Below are positions 1-8,938 of a stretch of DNA of 64,000 bases, piece after piece; the stretch's first letter is position 1; the number at the start of each line of letters is the position of its first letter. The notes under the pieces were generated by a model. It had not been told where the DNA came from and did no database searches. It saw only the letters and a list, made by a program, of their open reading frames with translations. The stretch is from NCBI GenBank assembly GCA_016218045.1, contig JACRFB010000010.1, positions 72,101 to 136,100 on the forward strand, written 5' to 3'. This DNA comes from Ignavibacteriota bacterium (GTDB taxonomy: Bacteria; Bacteroidota; Ignavibacteria; SZUA-365). A program made the translations under genes and the position numbers.

Positions 1-134
1 TCACATGGAGTTCATCGGTGGAATTCATTCGCTGGTATTTTCCTGGCGGTCACATGTGATGGATTCGATGAGACAAACTGTTTGACGGAGCCCGTATCCC
101 CGACGCGACGTGAGCCGAACACCGGCCGCGGCAC

Positions 135-1544
135 CTACGAATCAGACGTATCTCTTACGCTGCCGCGCACGAGTGATGCAAGCATTCCGACCACTGACAG
201 AATGGCAAAAATACCGAACGCGATGCGCGCATCCCCGAGAAACCGCGGATACTGGTCGGGCGTGATGCGCACTTTGCCGAGAGAGGTGGCGAAAACGAGA
301 ATGACGATGCCCATGCTCAACATCTGTCCGCTGAGGCGCATAGTCGCGAGCACGGACGACGCGACGCCGTAGCTGCTCCGCGGGACGGAGCTCATCACCG
401 CGTTGGTGTTGGGCGATGAAAAGAGACCGAAGCCGATGCCGATAAAAGCCAGCAGCGCGACGATGAACCAGAGCGGCGTATGTGCGTCGATAAAGACGAG
501 CGCGCCGAGTCCCGCGGCGAGCATCGCCATGCCCGACGAAGCGAGCACGCGCGGTTCGATGCGATCCGACATCCGCCCGGCCAATGGTGAAACGACCGTC
601 ATCATCAGCGGTTGGCCGATGAGGGCGAGCCCGGTGCTGCGGGGATCGAGTCCGAAGCTGTATTGCAGGGCAAGACTCATGAGGAAGGTGACGGCGAAAG
701 TTGCGCTGTAATTGATGAGCGCCGCGGCGTTCGAAAGTGCGAACACCCTGTTGTTGCGGAACAGTCCGACATCGAGCAGCGGGCGTGTGCTGCGTGCCTG
801 CAACGAAACAAAAACGGCGAGGGCGGCGAATCCCGCGGCGAGGCAGCCGATGCCCGCCGCCGCGGGCAGGAACGAGAAGCCCAGCATCAGCGCGGTGAGG
901 GCCGAGCTGTACAGCACGGATGCGGCGAGACCGAAGGGTTCGCCCGCCGACTGCGGCTTCTCGGCGCGCAGGACGCGGGGAGCGACGACAAGTGTGATTA
1001 CACCGAGCGCGGCGACGGCAAGAAAAAGACTTCTCCATCCGAAAGTATGCGTCAGGAGTCCTCCCGCAAACGGTCCGACTGTAAGTCCGAGGTACACGGC
1101 CGCGACATTGATTCCGAGCAGGCGCCCGCGGTCCCGCGGCGGCGAGGCCGACACGAGCAGGGCGACACTGGTGGCGAACACCATGGCGCCGCCCGCGCCC
1201 TGCACCGCGCGCAGTGTTATGAGCACCGCGCCGGTCGGGGCAACAGCGATGAGCAACGAGGTGAGTGTGTGCACCACAAGGCCCCACAGGAAGACGCCGC
1301 GGCGGCCGCGGATGTCGGCCAGCCGCCCGAACGGCAGCAGCAGTGCCGCGGCCGCGAGCAGATAGGCCGTCGCGACCCAGCCGAGCGACACGGCGTCGAG
1401 GACGAATTCGTCGCCGATCATCGGCATCGCGATGTTCGCGGCGGAACTCATGAACGGGGTGGTAAACGCCGCCGACGAGGTGACGAGCAACACCCCGCGC
1501 GTGCCGCGTGGTATGGGAGTCACCTCACTCGTCGGCGTGTCCAT
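135..1544 (-). CDS. MFS drug-type efflux transporter, DHA2-like
   Basis: Predicted inner-membrane proton-coupled exporter of about 469 aa, probably for drugs or other small toxic compounds. Hydrophobic segments run the full length and fit the 14-helix EmrB/QacA layout. The loop after helix 2 carries the antiporter signature GRLADIRGRRG, and helix 5 carries a motif-C-like GPFAGG. I start at the ATG at 1544 (MDTPTSEV), which has an AGGGA-type ribosome site. The open frame extends further upstream only through the cupin gene. The start overlaps the cupin stop by 20 bases, so the two are translationally coupled. Substrate unknown; family call firm. Confidence 0.85.
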   Translation of the reverse strand: MDTPTSEVTPIPRGTRGVLLVTSSAAFTTPFMSSAANIAMPMIGDEFVLDAVSLGWVATAYLLAAAALLLPFGRLADIRGRRGVFLWGLVVHTLTSLLIAVAPTGAVLITLRAVQGAGGAMVFATSVALLVSASPPRDRGRLLGINVAAVYLGLTVGPFAGGLLTHTFGWRSLFLAVAALGVITLVVAPRVLRAEKPQSAGEPFGLAASVLYSSALTALMLGFSFLPAAAGIGCLAAGFAALAVFVSLQARSTRPLLDVGLFRNNRVFALSNAAALINYSATFAVTFLMSLALQYSFGLDPRSTGLALIGQPLMMTVVSPLAGRMSDRIEPRVLASSGMAMLAAGLGALVFIDAHTPLWFIVALLAFIGIGFGLFSSPNTNAVMSSVPRSSYGVASSVLATMRLSGQMLSMGIVILVFATSLGKVRITPDQYPRFLGDARIAFGIFAILSVVGMLASLVRGSVRDTSDS

Positions 1545-1905
1545 CGTCGTCCCTATGTACGGTCTCGAGAGCAAACGCGGGAAGACAGACCGCAATGTAC
1601 TCGGCTCCGCCGTCTTCGGGCGTGCTGTACCGCACCCACTCACCTGCCGAGGTCAGGATCGCCTGGCCCGCGCGCACTTCCAAACTCCCGTCCGCGTGCT
1701 CCACACGCAGCATGCCTGCAAGGACGATGGTGTACTCGTCGAACTCGGGTCTTTGTCCGGGCTCCACCCAGCCGCCCGGACTCGTCATCCGCGCGATGCT
1801 CAACGCCGCGGTTCCCGTATTCACGCGGCCGAAGTACTCCTCGATCCGTTTCGGAAGATTCCCCGCCGACTCAATGATGGTGGGTCCAGATACAAATGTT
1901 GGCAT
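1525..1905 (-). CDS. Small cupin-fold protein
   Basis: A 126-aa single-domain cupin. The barrel shows the two conserved stretches (around residues 46-65 and 78-95), but the histidines that usually bind metal are replaced: the first motif reads PGQRPEFDEYTIVLAG and the second lacks its His. It is therefore closer to EutQ-like or non-canonical cupins than to metal dioxygenases. It is the first gene of a pair with the MFS exporter and overlaps its start, suggesting that it senses, binds or modifies the exported compound. Function not known. Confidence 0.7.
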   Translation of the reverse strand: MPTFVSGPTIIESAGNLPKRIEEYFGRVNTGTAALSIARMTSPGGWVEPGQRPEFDEYTIVLAGMLRVEHADGSLEVRAGQAILTSAGEWVRYSTPEDGGAEYIAVCLPAFALETVHRDDDGHADE

Positions 1906-1934
1906 GGCCGTCTCGGAATGTGGCTACATGGAAA

Positions 1935-2098
1935 GTGAAAGGTGGAACGTAACACCGTGGGCAGGTACCAATGTAGCAAAGTAGCAAAGTAGAAAGTATG
2001 ACACTGCCCCAACAGACTGCAGTCTTTCAACCTTGCTACCTTGCTACCTTGCTACTTTGTTACGTGGAACGTGTCACGTGGACACGTGTTACGTGTTA
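1935..2098. repeat. Degenerate 7/8-bp tandem repeats, inverted pair
   Basis: The left half (1935-1999) reads as GT-led units of 7-8 bp such as GTAGCAAA repeated. The right half (2031-2062) has three copies of CCTTGCTA plus CTTTGTTA, followed by CGTGnnA heptads to 2098. The left GTAGCAAA units are the reverse complement of the right CTTGCTAC units, so the region can fold into a hairpin. The array touches the stop codon of the pyrophosphatase gene at 2096. Confidence 0.75.
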
Positions 2099-4654
2099 CG
2101 CTCCCGCGTCCTGCTCCGCGGGGGGCGCGCCTTCACGTTTACTCTGCCAAACGGCCCAGCCGATGGCCAGCGCGCAGATCACGGCGGCGAGACCGCCGAT
2201 GGTGCGTAATGCCCACATGTTTTCGGGTGTCCCGCTTGCGGGAGAAATGGTGTTGAACTGAAGGACAAGACCGAGTGTCAACAGACTCACCATGTTCATC
2301 ACTTTGATCAACGGATTGATCGCCGGACCCGCCGTGTCTTTTAGCGGATCACCGACTGTGTCGCCTGTCACGGCGGCTTTGTGCGCCTCAGAGCCCTTGC
2401 CTCCGTACACACCGTCCTCGATCATTTTTTTTGCGTTGTCCCATGCGCCGCCCGCGTTCGACATGAACACCGCGAGCAACTGTCCGACGAGAATCATACC
2501 CGCAAGGAAACCGCCGAGCGCGTACGGACCGAGAAGAAAACCGACGAACAATGGTGACGCGATCGCGAGGAATCCCGGACCGATCAGTTCCTTCTGCGCC
2601 GTGTTTGTGCAGATGTCGACTACGCGGCCGTAGTCCGGTTTTTTGGTTCCGGCCCAGATTTCGTTGTCCTGGAACTGTGCGCGGCATTCGCGCACGATCC
2701 ACGATGCCGCGCGTCCGACGGCGCGTATCAGCATGCTGCTGAAAAGGAACGGCACAGCTCCGCCGAGCAGGAAGCCGATGAACACCATCGGGTCCGCCAC
2801 CGTCAGCTTGCCCGCAATAGCGAGGTATTGCGCCACGGTCATGAGCCGGATGTTGTCTTCGCTTCCCACGGCAATCACGGCGATGAAGCTCGCGAACAGC
2901 GAGACTGCGGCGATCACCGCCGATCCGATCGCGATGCCCTTTGTCTCGGCCTTGGTGGTGTTGCCCACGGCGTCGAGGTCCGCCAGAATCTGCCGCGCGC
3001 GCTTGTAGCTGCCCGGCTCCTTTTCCTCCATGGCTTCCGGTTCGTAGCCCATCTCGCCGATGCCGTTGGCGTTGTCGGCGACAGGGCCGAACACGTCCAT
3101 CGAGATGGTGTTGCCCGTGAGCGTCAACATGCCGATGCCCGTCATGGCGATGCCGTACGCGATAAAGAGCGGCGGCGCGCCCGCGTAGAGCAGGGCCGAC
3201 AGCAGTATCGATATCGCGATGACAACGATCGTTGCCACGGTGCTTTCGTACCCGACGGCGAATCCCTGTATGATGTTGGTCGCATGCCCCGTCGTGCAGG
3301 CCTTGGCCATACTCTTCACGGGATCATGCCCGGTGTGTGTGAAATAGCTCGTGACCTTGTTGAGACAGATCGCGAGGAACACGCCCACGAGGCAGGTCAG
3401 CGCCGGCCGCATGTCGAGTCCGGGCACGCCGAAGTTGGCCCAGGCGGGAAGGCCCGAGGGAAGTCCGCCGGGGAATCCCGCAGCGGCCATCGGATTGGCG
3501 AGGAAATATGCGGCATCGAAGCGCAGATAGAACGCGCCGAGGATGAAGAATCCCACCACGCTCAATATGCTGCCGATCCAGAAGCCGCGGTGCACGCTGC
3601 GCAGCGCGGTGTCGGAGGTGTCCTTCGATCCGGCGCGCACGGTATAGGTGCTGATGATGGATCCGAGCACGCCGATGCCGCGGACGAGCAGCGGGAATAT
3701 CACACCCTTGTGTCCGAAACTCGCCATGCCGAGAATCATCGCCGCGACGATTGTCACCTCGTAGCTCTCGAAGATGTCGGCGGCCATGCCCGCACAGTCT
3801 CCCACGTTGTCGCCCACATTGTCGGCGATGGTCGCCGCGTTGCGCGGATCGTCCTCGGGGATATCCTGTTCGATCTTGCCCACAAGATCGGCGCCCACGT
3901 CGGCCGCCTTCGTGTAGATGCCGCCGCCGACGCGCATGAAGAGAGCCAGCAGCGTTCCGCCGAAGCCAAAGCCGAGCAGCGCTTCGTAGGCCTGTTCGCC
4001 GAAGGTGAGAAAGATCACGGTGCCGCCCAGCAGGCCGAGTCCGTCGGTGAGCATGCCGGTGACGGTGCCGGTCCGGTACCCGAGCTGCATGGCCTCGCCA
4101 TAGCTGCGTGTTGCCGCACTGGCAACGCGGAGGTTGCCGGTGGTCGCCAGGCGCATGCCGACAAAGCCGACGGTCCAACTGAACAGCGCGCCGACAAGAA
4201 ACGCGATGGCGCGTCCCCAGCGGTACGCTTCCTCGGCGCCCGTGTACGTGACGAAGAGCAGAATGGTAATGATGCCGATCAATGGTCCGATGCGCCGGAA
4301 CTGCGCTCGGAGGTAGGCGTCGCTGCCTTCGCGCACGGCGTCGGCTACGTCGCGCATCTTGCGTGTGCCCTGATCGGCGCGTTTGACCTGTCCGACAAGC
4401 AGCCAAGCGTACAGCAGGCCCACGATCGCTATTCCCAACACCGCGAGCAGGCTGATGACTTCCATCTCGTCGTACTTCGGATCGCCGAAAAGAGCAAACG
4501 GCATAAAACTCCCGGTGCCGTGCTGCACCGCCGGAGCCGCGGTTTGCCCGCTCCCCGGCTGCCAGAGAAACGCGCCCGCAAAAACGAGCATCATGATAAA
4601 AAGATACACGCGCCGCGTCTTTCGCGACGACATCAAGGTGCGGAGTGATTTCAT
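2096..4654 (-). CDS. hppA: Membrane-bound proton-translocating pyrophosphatase
   Basis: Integral membrane pyrophosphatase of about 852 aa that couples hydrolysis of PPi to ion pumping. The substrate loop is clear: DVGADLVGKIEQDIPEDDPRN followed by DNVGDNVGD, which bind Mg-PPi. The sequence GNTTKA carries Lys at the position that separates K+-independent enzymes (Lys) from K+-dependent ones (Ala); this predicts a K+-independent H+ pump. Length is slightly above the usual 670-800 because of an N-terminal extension that includes the first helix. I start at the ATG at 4654 (MKSLRTLM); the frame is open to 4708. Cytoplasmic PPi from biosynthesis would be recovered as proton motive force. Confidence 0.95.
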   Translation of the reverse strand: MKSLRTLMSSRKTRRVYLFIMMLVFAGAFLWQPGSGQTAAPAVQHGTGSFMPFALFGDPKYDEMEVISLLAVLGIAIVGLLYAWLLVGQVKRADQGTRKMRDVADAVREGSDAYLRAQFRRIGPLIGIITILLFVTYTGAEEAYRWGRAIAFLVGALFSWTVGFVGMRLATTGNLRVASAATRSYGEAMQLGYRTGTVTGMLTDGLGLLGGTVIFLTFGEQAYEALLGFGFGGTLLALFMRVGGGIYTKAADVGADLVGKIEQDIPEDDPRNAATIADNVGDNVGDCAGMAADIFESYEVTIVAAMILGMASFGHKGVIFPLLVRGIGVLGSIISTYTVRAGSKDTSDTALRSVHRGFWIGSILSVVGFFILGAFYLRFDAAYFLANPMAAAGFPGGLPSGLPAWANFGVPGLDMRPALTCLVGVFLAICLNKVTSYFTHTGHDPVKSMAKACTTGHATNIIQGFAVGYESTVATIVVIAISILLSALLYAGAPPLFIAYGIAMTGIGMLTLTGNTISMDVFGPVADNANGIGEMGYEPEAMEEKEPGSYKRARQILADLDAVGNTTKAETKGIAIGSAVIAAVSLFASFIAVIAVGSEDNIRLMTVAQYLAIAGKLTVADPMVFIGFLLGGAVPFLFSSMLIRAVGRAASWIVRECRAQFQDNEIWAGTKKPDYGRVVDICTNTAQKELIGPGFLAIASPLFVGFLLGPYALGGFLAGMILVGQLLAVFMSNAGGAWDNAKKMIEDGVYGGKGSEAHKAAVTGDTVGDPLKDTAGPAINPLIKVMNMVSLLTLGLVLQFNTISPASGTPENMWALRTIGGLAAVICALAIGWAVWQSKREGAPPAEQDAGA

Positions 4655-4710
4655 ATGTGCTTTCGTTAAAAGTTCTTCGATGATTGTATCCGTCCTATCC
4701 CTAACCACCT

Positions 4711-4774
4711 AATCGTCCGATCGTCTAATCGTCCGATCGTCTAATCGTCTGATCGTCTAATCGTCCGATCGTCT
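4711..4774. repeat. Four 16-bp tandem repeats (eight octamers)
   Basis: Exactly four copies of AATCGTCCGATCGTCT lie at 4711-4726, 4727-4742, 4743-4758 and 4759-4774, with one C-to-T change in the third. Each unit is two related octamers, so the period is 8. The array ends on the first base of the stop codon of the next minus-strand gene and fills most of the gap before hppA. No spacers, so not CRISPR. Confidence 0.95.
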
Positions 4775-5592
4775 CACGAGATAAGACTCTCCGACGCCGA
4801 GCGCCACCAGGACGAGTGTTTGACTTCGAGTTCGCGCCGATCGGGGAAGCGGTAGAAAAGCATGCCGTCGTGTCCACCGAGATAGAATCCCCGACGTATC
4901 GTCCGGAAAAATCCCCTGTGCCGTGGCGACCGGGAGACGGTCTTCGTTTTTTTCTCGGATCCGATTTCGAGATCGGTGATACAGTCGATAAGGTGCAGCG
5001 GATCCGGGTAGGGCAAATAGCCGGCCAGTGCTCCTGTCTCATCGCGGTCGAGAAGCATGTCCACAAAAAACAGCTTCGGGACGCTGATCGGGTGCTTGGG
5101 ATTTGTCATGAACTTCAGGAAGCCGGAGGGCGGCAGCGCCGACACCACCAGGGGTGATACCGGACACAGTTCGCCGTACAGATTCGGTCCGTAGCCGTCG
5201 TCGTCATCCGCGTACGGCGTGGGATCGAGAGAGAGGACGCGCCCATCGGCGGTGCAGAGCCAGAGCTTGCCGAACAACGACATGTCGACATGTTCGAGCA
5301 CGCGGTAGATCGAGATGTATTTGCTGCGCTTGGGACTCCCGTCCACGTGCGGAGCGCAGCGCTCCTCGATGTTGTGAAGCGGAAACCACTCGTGTTTCAA
5401 CGCGGGATCGATTTCCAGAAAGAGCACGTTCCCGCGCGTGTTTTTTTTGGTGCCAACCGCCATGTAGCGCCCGAACGCTTCAGGTTCCAGATGCGAGGCG
5501 ACAAGGGCCTCGGTGCGGTAGCAGAGGAGGTAGTAGTGGATGTTCATTGGAGGAGGTGCGTAGTGATGTGGAACAACGACTTCTCCATTCAT
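4774..5592 (-). CDS. Hypothetical protein, 272 aa
   Basis: I do not recognise this protein. It is soluble-looking, with no signal peptide or membrane helix, an acidic DDDD stretch near residue 126, and many aromatic residues. Two starts are possible: the ATG at 5592, or the ATG at 5547 (MNIHYYLLCYRTEALVA), which gives a more natural N-terminus; neither has a good Shine-Dalgarno. Coding is supported by length and by the absence of a competing frame. The stop codon abuts the 16-bp repeat array. No neighbour hints at function. Confidence 0.6.
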   Translation of the reverse strand: MNGEVVVPHHYAPPPMNIHYYLLCYRTEALVASHLEPEAFGRYMAVGTKKNTRGNVLFLEIDPALKHEWFPLHNIEERCAPHVDGSPKRSKYISIYRVLEHVDMSLFGKLWLCTADGRVLSLDPTPYADDDDGYGPNLYGELCPVSPLVVSALPPSGFLKFMTNPKHPISVPKLFFVDMLLDRDETGALAGYLPYPDPLHLIDCITDLEIGSEKKTKTVSRSPRHRGFFRTIRRGFYLGGHDGMLFYRFPDRRELEVKHSSWWRSASESLIS

Positions 5593-5615
5593 TGAAGAAG
5601 TTTATGATAAACTAT

Positions 5616-5990
5616 TCATTTTTTCTTTTTATACCGAACTCCTTGCAGTCCCTCGAAATCAGCGTCACAGGTCCATAGTGTCGCCTCGGCGGCGCGTGCA
5701 GTGGCGAGTATAATGCTGTCTGCCATCGGGAGATGTTTCTCCACTCCGAGCCGCGTGGCGGCGAGTGCAAGATCCGCGTCGAGGGGCACGACTGTCCCCT
5801 GCTGCATGGCCGCCACGGCCAGCAGAGCATCGTGTTCGTCCCGTTGTTGCAAGACACGCTTGAATACTTCGAAGAGCGAGATGGCCGGGATCACCAGGCG
5901 CTCGGGCTCCTCGATGACGGGTGCGGCCCATGCTGCCAACGGTCCGTTCGCGAAGTATTCAAGCCACAGGCTCGAATCCACAACATTCAT
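5616..5990 (-). CDS. VapC-like PIN-domain toxin ribonuclease
   Basis: A 124-aa PIN-domain protein, the usual size for VapC toxins that cut RNA with Mg2+. The acidic set is complete: Asp5 (VDSS), Glu41 (FEVFKR), Asp91 (MADSI) and Asp109/Asp111 (CDADF). Its ATG overlaps the stop of the upstream antitoxin gene by 4 bp, the classic toxin-antitoxin arrangement. The tail ends in four lysines. RNA target unknown. Confidence 0.88.
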   Translation of the reverse strand: MNVVDSSLWLEYFANGPLAAWAAPVIEEPERLVIPAISLFEVFKRVLQQRDEHDALLAVAAMQQGTVVPLDADLALAATRLGVEKHLPMADSIILATARAAEATLWTCDADFEGLQGVRYKKKK

Positions 5991-6193
5991 GGCCTGTCAT
6001 CCTCACGCGGTACATCCGTCGCAATACCATGCAGAAATCCACGTAATCGCTGCAGCGAATGGAGCGGTATCAGCTCGATGCGTCCTTCATACACCATCAC
6101 CCGGAACTTTTGTCCCGGTTCCAGGCCGAGTTTTTCACGCGCCTTGCGGGGAATGACCATCTGATACTTCGGCGATAATGTGACTGTGTCCAT
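5987..6193 (-). CDS. AbrB/MazE-type antitoxin
   Basis: A 68-aa protein with a swapped-hairpin AbrB-type DNA-binding domain: VTLSPKYQMVIPRKAREKLGLEPGQKF. Such antitoxins bind the operon promoter and neutralise the partner toxin with the C-terminal tail. The start at 6193 (MDTVTLSP) has GGAG nine bases upstream; the frame extends to 6247 without support. It overlaps the PIN toxin gene by 4 bp, so the pair is a VapBC-like module that should repress itself. Confidence 0.87.
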   Translation of the reverse strand: MDTVTLSPKYQMVIPRKAREKLGLEPGQKFRVMVYEGRIELIPLHSLQRLRGFLHGIATDVPREDDRP

Positions 6194-6297
6194 TGCATGC
6201 GCTCCAAGTTTACCACGGAAGATATCGATCGCATATACGTAAAGCAATATGGCGATCGATCGCCATGTCCGTCAACGCACCGCGCCTCATGGGCTGG

Positions 6298-6720
6298 TCA
6301 CTCGACCACTCGCGGCGACAGGAGCAGGTGGATTAGGCGTAACAGGCAATAGAGAAAGGCTGCACAGACGGCGATAAACACCATCTCTATGGTGATATAC
6401 GCGCGCAGGATGTGTGCGGGGATCAGCGCAACGAGGAAGATCAAATAGTCCAGGGACATCCAGCGTTTCAATCGCGAGACCTGGGTGGCGTCACGTTCTT
6501 GAAGCTCCACGCCGGCGTATCCCAGTAAAAAAGGCACCAGAATCAATCCGGCCACGAGCGTGAGCGGATAAAAGTACACGGGCACAGCCCGGGACACCGG
6601 ATTGTCCAGCGCCGGAAACATCTCGGGGAGTAGCTCAACGATATACAGGAACAAGAAAAAACAGAGGGTTCCCGTGATGATCAGGGCCCCCGACCTCTGC
6701 TGCAGCGGCGTATTCTCCAT
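6298..6720 (-). CDS. Small four-helix membrane protein
   Basis: A 140-aa integral membrane protein with about four hydrophobic segments and no recognisable family. The likely start is the ATG at 6720 (MENTPLQQ), 11 bases after an AGGAGG sequence; an in-frame GTG at 6729 is only 2 bases from that site and so unlikely. A single-gene unit between the toxin-antitoxin pair and the porin-like gene. Confidence 0.6.
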   Translation of the reverse strand: MENTPLQQRSGALIITGTLCFFLFLYIVELLPEMFPALDNPVSRAVPVYFYPLTLVAGLILVPFLLGYAGVELQERDATQVSRLKRWMSLDYLIFLVALIPAHILRAYITIEMVFIAVCAAFLYCLLRLIHLLLSPRVVE

Positions 6721-6855
6721 AACTCTCACTGCCTCCTTCTTGACGGGAAAACTCCTCGTGGTGAGTAATTCTGTTTTCCCGCCGCACTCAGATTGTCTCG
6801 TACCTTCCGCGCTTTGTGTTCTTCTTCCGTGTTGCGTTTTCCGCCTTCCTCGCCG

Positions 6856-8157
6856 TTAAAACCGCAGTGTCGCCGCGAACAGCACCCGCAGATTCGCGAC
6901 GTCTTTGCTCGCGGTCACCACACCCTTCTCGTCGCGCTGCAGCACACCCGCCGCATCGCGAGTGGCGTAGGCGGCAACGGTGTATTCTGTCTCGAGCGCA
7001 AAACTCATCTTGCCGGAGGTGTACACGATGCGCGGAGACAGGCGCCACATCGATGCGATGTCGGCGCCGCGCGTCGTGACGTCGGTGCCGCCGGATTTGT
7101 TCGAAAATGTGAGCACGCGATCGGCGGCTCCGAGATTCTGCGTGTACCCGCCCCACAGCGCAAGCTGCAACGATTCGAGGTACCATATACACTCCGACCA
7201 TGCCGACACCGTCGTGAGCGGCGTATAGACCACGCTGTTCCGCGCGCTGTCGGTGACAGATGCGACGCCGTAGCCGCCGAGCATGGTGAGGTCGAACGTG
7301 TTCTCGCCGTACAGTCCCTGGACCTTGAACGCGACGTCCTTGTTCCGCCAGAGAAAATACGCCGTCGCGCTCATCGCGCCGACAGTCTCGTCTGCGGCAA
7401 ATTTATTCGCCCCTTTCTCGGTGAACAGAAGGGGACGTATCGTGGTGTACCCGCCGCCGATACCCGCGAGCAGCGCGCGTTTGCTGGCCGCGTCGGCCTC
7501 CTCGAATTGCGCAAGCGCGTGCAGCGCGGGCAGGGCCGCATTCCGCTGCGCGGTCGAGCCGCCCGGACTGGTGAAGTCGCGCTGCGCCGAGGCCGCGAAG
7601 GTAAACAACATCGGAGCATGTGTGTGCGTGTAGCGGAGCTGCGGATTGCGCGAGAACGGCTGGAACGGCGCACCGGTGTTGAAGGATATGACATCCGAGA
7701 AACATTTGGGGATGAAGAGCGGATGCCAGTACTGCCCGACGAGCAATTCTTCGTTCTCCCAGCTCAGCTTCGCGTACGCGTGGCGCAACCGGAAGCCGTT
7801 CGCATCCACAAACGCTGCGTTTTCATTGCCGAAAAAGTCGGCCTCGATCACGCCGCTCGTCTTTGCGCCGAAGGCGTCGGGCGCGGTGATTGCACCCGTG
7901 AGCCGCGTCTGTATCGACAGGAAATTGAAACTCGGCGCGCCGTTGATGTCCTCGCCGCGTGCATCCATGTTCTCGGCCGCGGGCAGCAGCAGGAAATGTC
8001 CCTCCCTGCTGCTGACCGTCTGCCGCGTGTCCATGAAAAAGTCGGTCTTGACAAAACCGGAAAATCCGATCCCGAATGTCCGGGATGACTCCTGCGCATG
8101 TACCCACTGCGGGGTGAGGACGAGCCACAGAAACAGAACGAGAGTGTATCGTTTCAT
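6856..8157 (-). CDS. Outer-membrane porin-like beta-barrel protein
   Basis: About 433 aa, with a signal peptide (MKRYTLVLFLW to VHAQ) followed by alternating polar and hydrophobic strands and a C-terminal LRVLFAATLRF, ending in Phe as outer-membrane barrels do. The length fits a 16-strand porin or a DcaP-like channel. No substrate can be read from the sequence. Start at 8157 because the signal peptide begins there; upstream codons add only a charged stretch. It stands alone between unrelated genes. Confidence 0.72.
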   Translation of the reverse strand: MKRYTLVLFLWLVLTPQWVHAQESSRTFGIGFSGFVKTDFFMDTRQTVSSREGHFLLLPAAENMDARGEDINGAPSFNFLSIQTRLTGAITAPDAFGAKTSGVIEADFFGNENAAFVDANGFRLRHAYAKLSWENEELLVGQYWHPLFIPKCFSDVISFNTGAPFQPFSRNPQLRYTHTHAPMLFTFAASAQRDFTSPGGSTAQRNAALPALHALAQFEEADAASKRALLAGIGGGYTTIRPLLFTEKGANKFAADETVGAMSATAYFLWRNKDVAFKVQGLYGENTFDLTMLGGYGVASVTDSARNSVVYTPLTTVSAWSECIWYLESLQLALWGGYTQNLGAADRVLTFSNKSGGTDVTTRGADIASMWRLSPRIVYTSGKMSFALETEYTVAAYATRDAAGVLQRDEKGVVTASKDVANLRVLFAATLRF

Positions 8158-8243
8158 CGTAGGTGCTTTTTTTCGGACGCGCTTCAAAGATCGTCACGTG
8201 TTACTGAATGATATGTGCCGTATCAACCATCCTCTCGACACAT

Positions 8244-8275
8244 CTTTACGCCTTTACACCTTCGCGCCTTTACGT
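8244..8275. repeat. Four degenerate octamers CTTTACGC
   Basis: Consecutive 8-bp units CTTTACGC, CTTTACAC, CTTCGCGC and CTTTACGT, ending one base before the stop codon of the acetate transporter gene (stop at 8277-8279). Member of the same intergenic repeat class as 4711-4774. Confidence 0.75.
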
Positions 8276-8276
8276 C

Positions 8277-8843
8277 TTACGCTTTCCGTTCCCCGATCGG
8301 CAGCACTGTCCTTCCGCGGGCTTCGTTGATGACTTCCGCCATGGCGAGATAGATGGCCGATGAACCGCAGACGATGCCTTCCCAGCCGGCGATGGTTCCG
8401 ATCATCGTGTTGCCCGTCCAGTCGCGAATGGCAAGCAGCCAGAAGAGGATCGTGAGGGAGAGGAAAACGAACTGCACGGCGCGGTTTTTCCCGAACGTGC
8501 CGACCCACATGAAACAGGTGAACACGCCCCACATGAAGAGATACCAGCCCATGAAGGCGACGTCGGTCGGTTCCGTCCAGCCGAGTTTCGGGAGCACCCA
8601 CAGTGCGACGAGCGTGAGCCAGAAGAGTCCGTACGACGTGAAGGCCGTGGTGCCGAAGGTGTTGCCTTTGCGGAATTCCATCACCCCGGCGATGATCTGC
8701 GCGATGCCGCCGTAGAAGTGGCCCATGGCCAGAATCATCGCGCTGATCGGAAAGAATCCGGCGTTGTGAATGTTGAGGAGAACGGTGGTCATGCCGAAGC
8801 CCATGAGGCCCAGCGGTGCGGGATTTGCGAGTTTGTCGTTCAT
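8277..8843 (-). CDS. satP: Acetate/succinate uptake transporter (GPR1/FUN34/YaaH family)
   Basis: A 188-aa inner-membrane protein with six hydrophobic segments. The family signature NPAPLGL is at residues 7-13, followed by [10 protein letters not shown]. Characterised members (E. coli SatP, fungal Ady2) import acetate with protons and form hexameric channels. It lies three genes downstream of an AcsA-type acetyl-CoA synthetase on the same strand, which fits acetate uptake and activation. Family assignment is firm; substrate rests on family and context. Confidence 0.9.
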   Translation of the reverse strand: MNDKLANPAPLGLMGFGMTTVLLNIHNAGFFPISAMILAMGHFYGGIAQIIAGVMEFRKGNTFGTTAFTSYGLFWLTLVALWVLPKLGWTEPTDVAFMGWYLFMWGVFTCFMWVGTFGKNRAVQFVFLSLTILFWLLAIRDWTGNTMIGTIAGWEGIVCGSSAIYLAMAEVINEARGRTVLPIGERKA

Positions 8844-8880
8844 GGTGCTGTGGGGGTGTTTGGAAGTTTTGATCGGGATG

Positions 8881-8916
8881 AAAAGCGCCTGCCGGATCCG
8901 CGGATCCGGCAGGCGC
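8881..8916 (-). terminator. Perfect 32-bp palindrome, probable terminator after kbl
   Basis: Bases 8885-8916 are a perfect palindrome (16+16) built around GGATCCGCGGATCC. On the minus strand it follows the kbl-like stop at 8939 and is followed by TTTT. It lies between kbl and satP, so it may separate or attenuate them. Confidence 0.6.
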
Positions 8917-8938
8917 CATGGTCATGCACTGCGCGGGT

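Noticed and set aside
2828-4648. 606-codon open frame on the plus strand
   Set aside because: It is antisense to the pyrophosphatase gene; high GC leaves long open frames opposite real genes, and its His/Glu/Arg-rich translation has no domain.
4711-4774. CRISPR array
   Set aside because: The four 16-bp units have no spacers between them and no cas genes are present.
5987-6247. Long form of the antitoxin starting at 6247
   Set aside because: The extra 18 residues precede the conserved AbrB domain and lack a ribosome site; the ATG at 6193 has GGAG.
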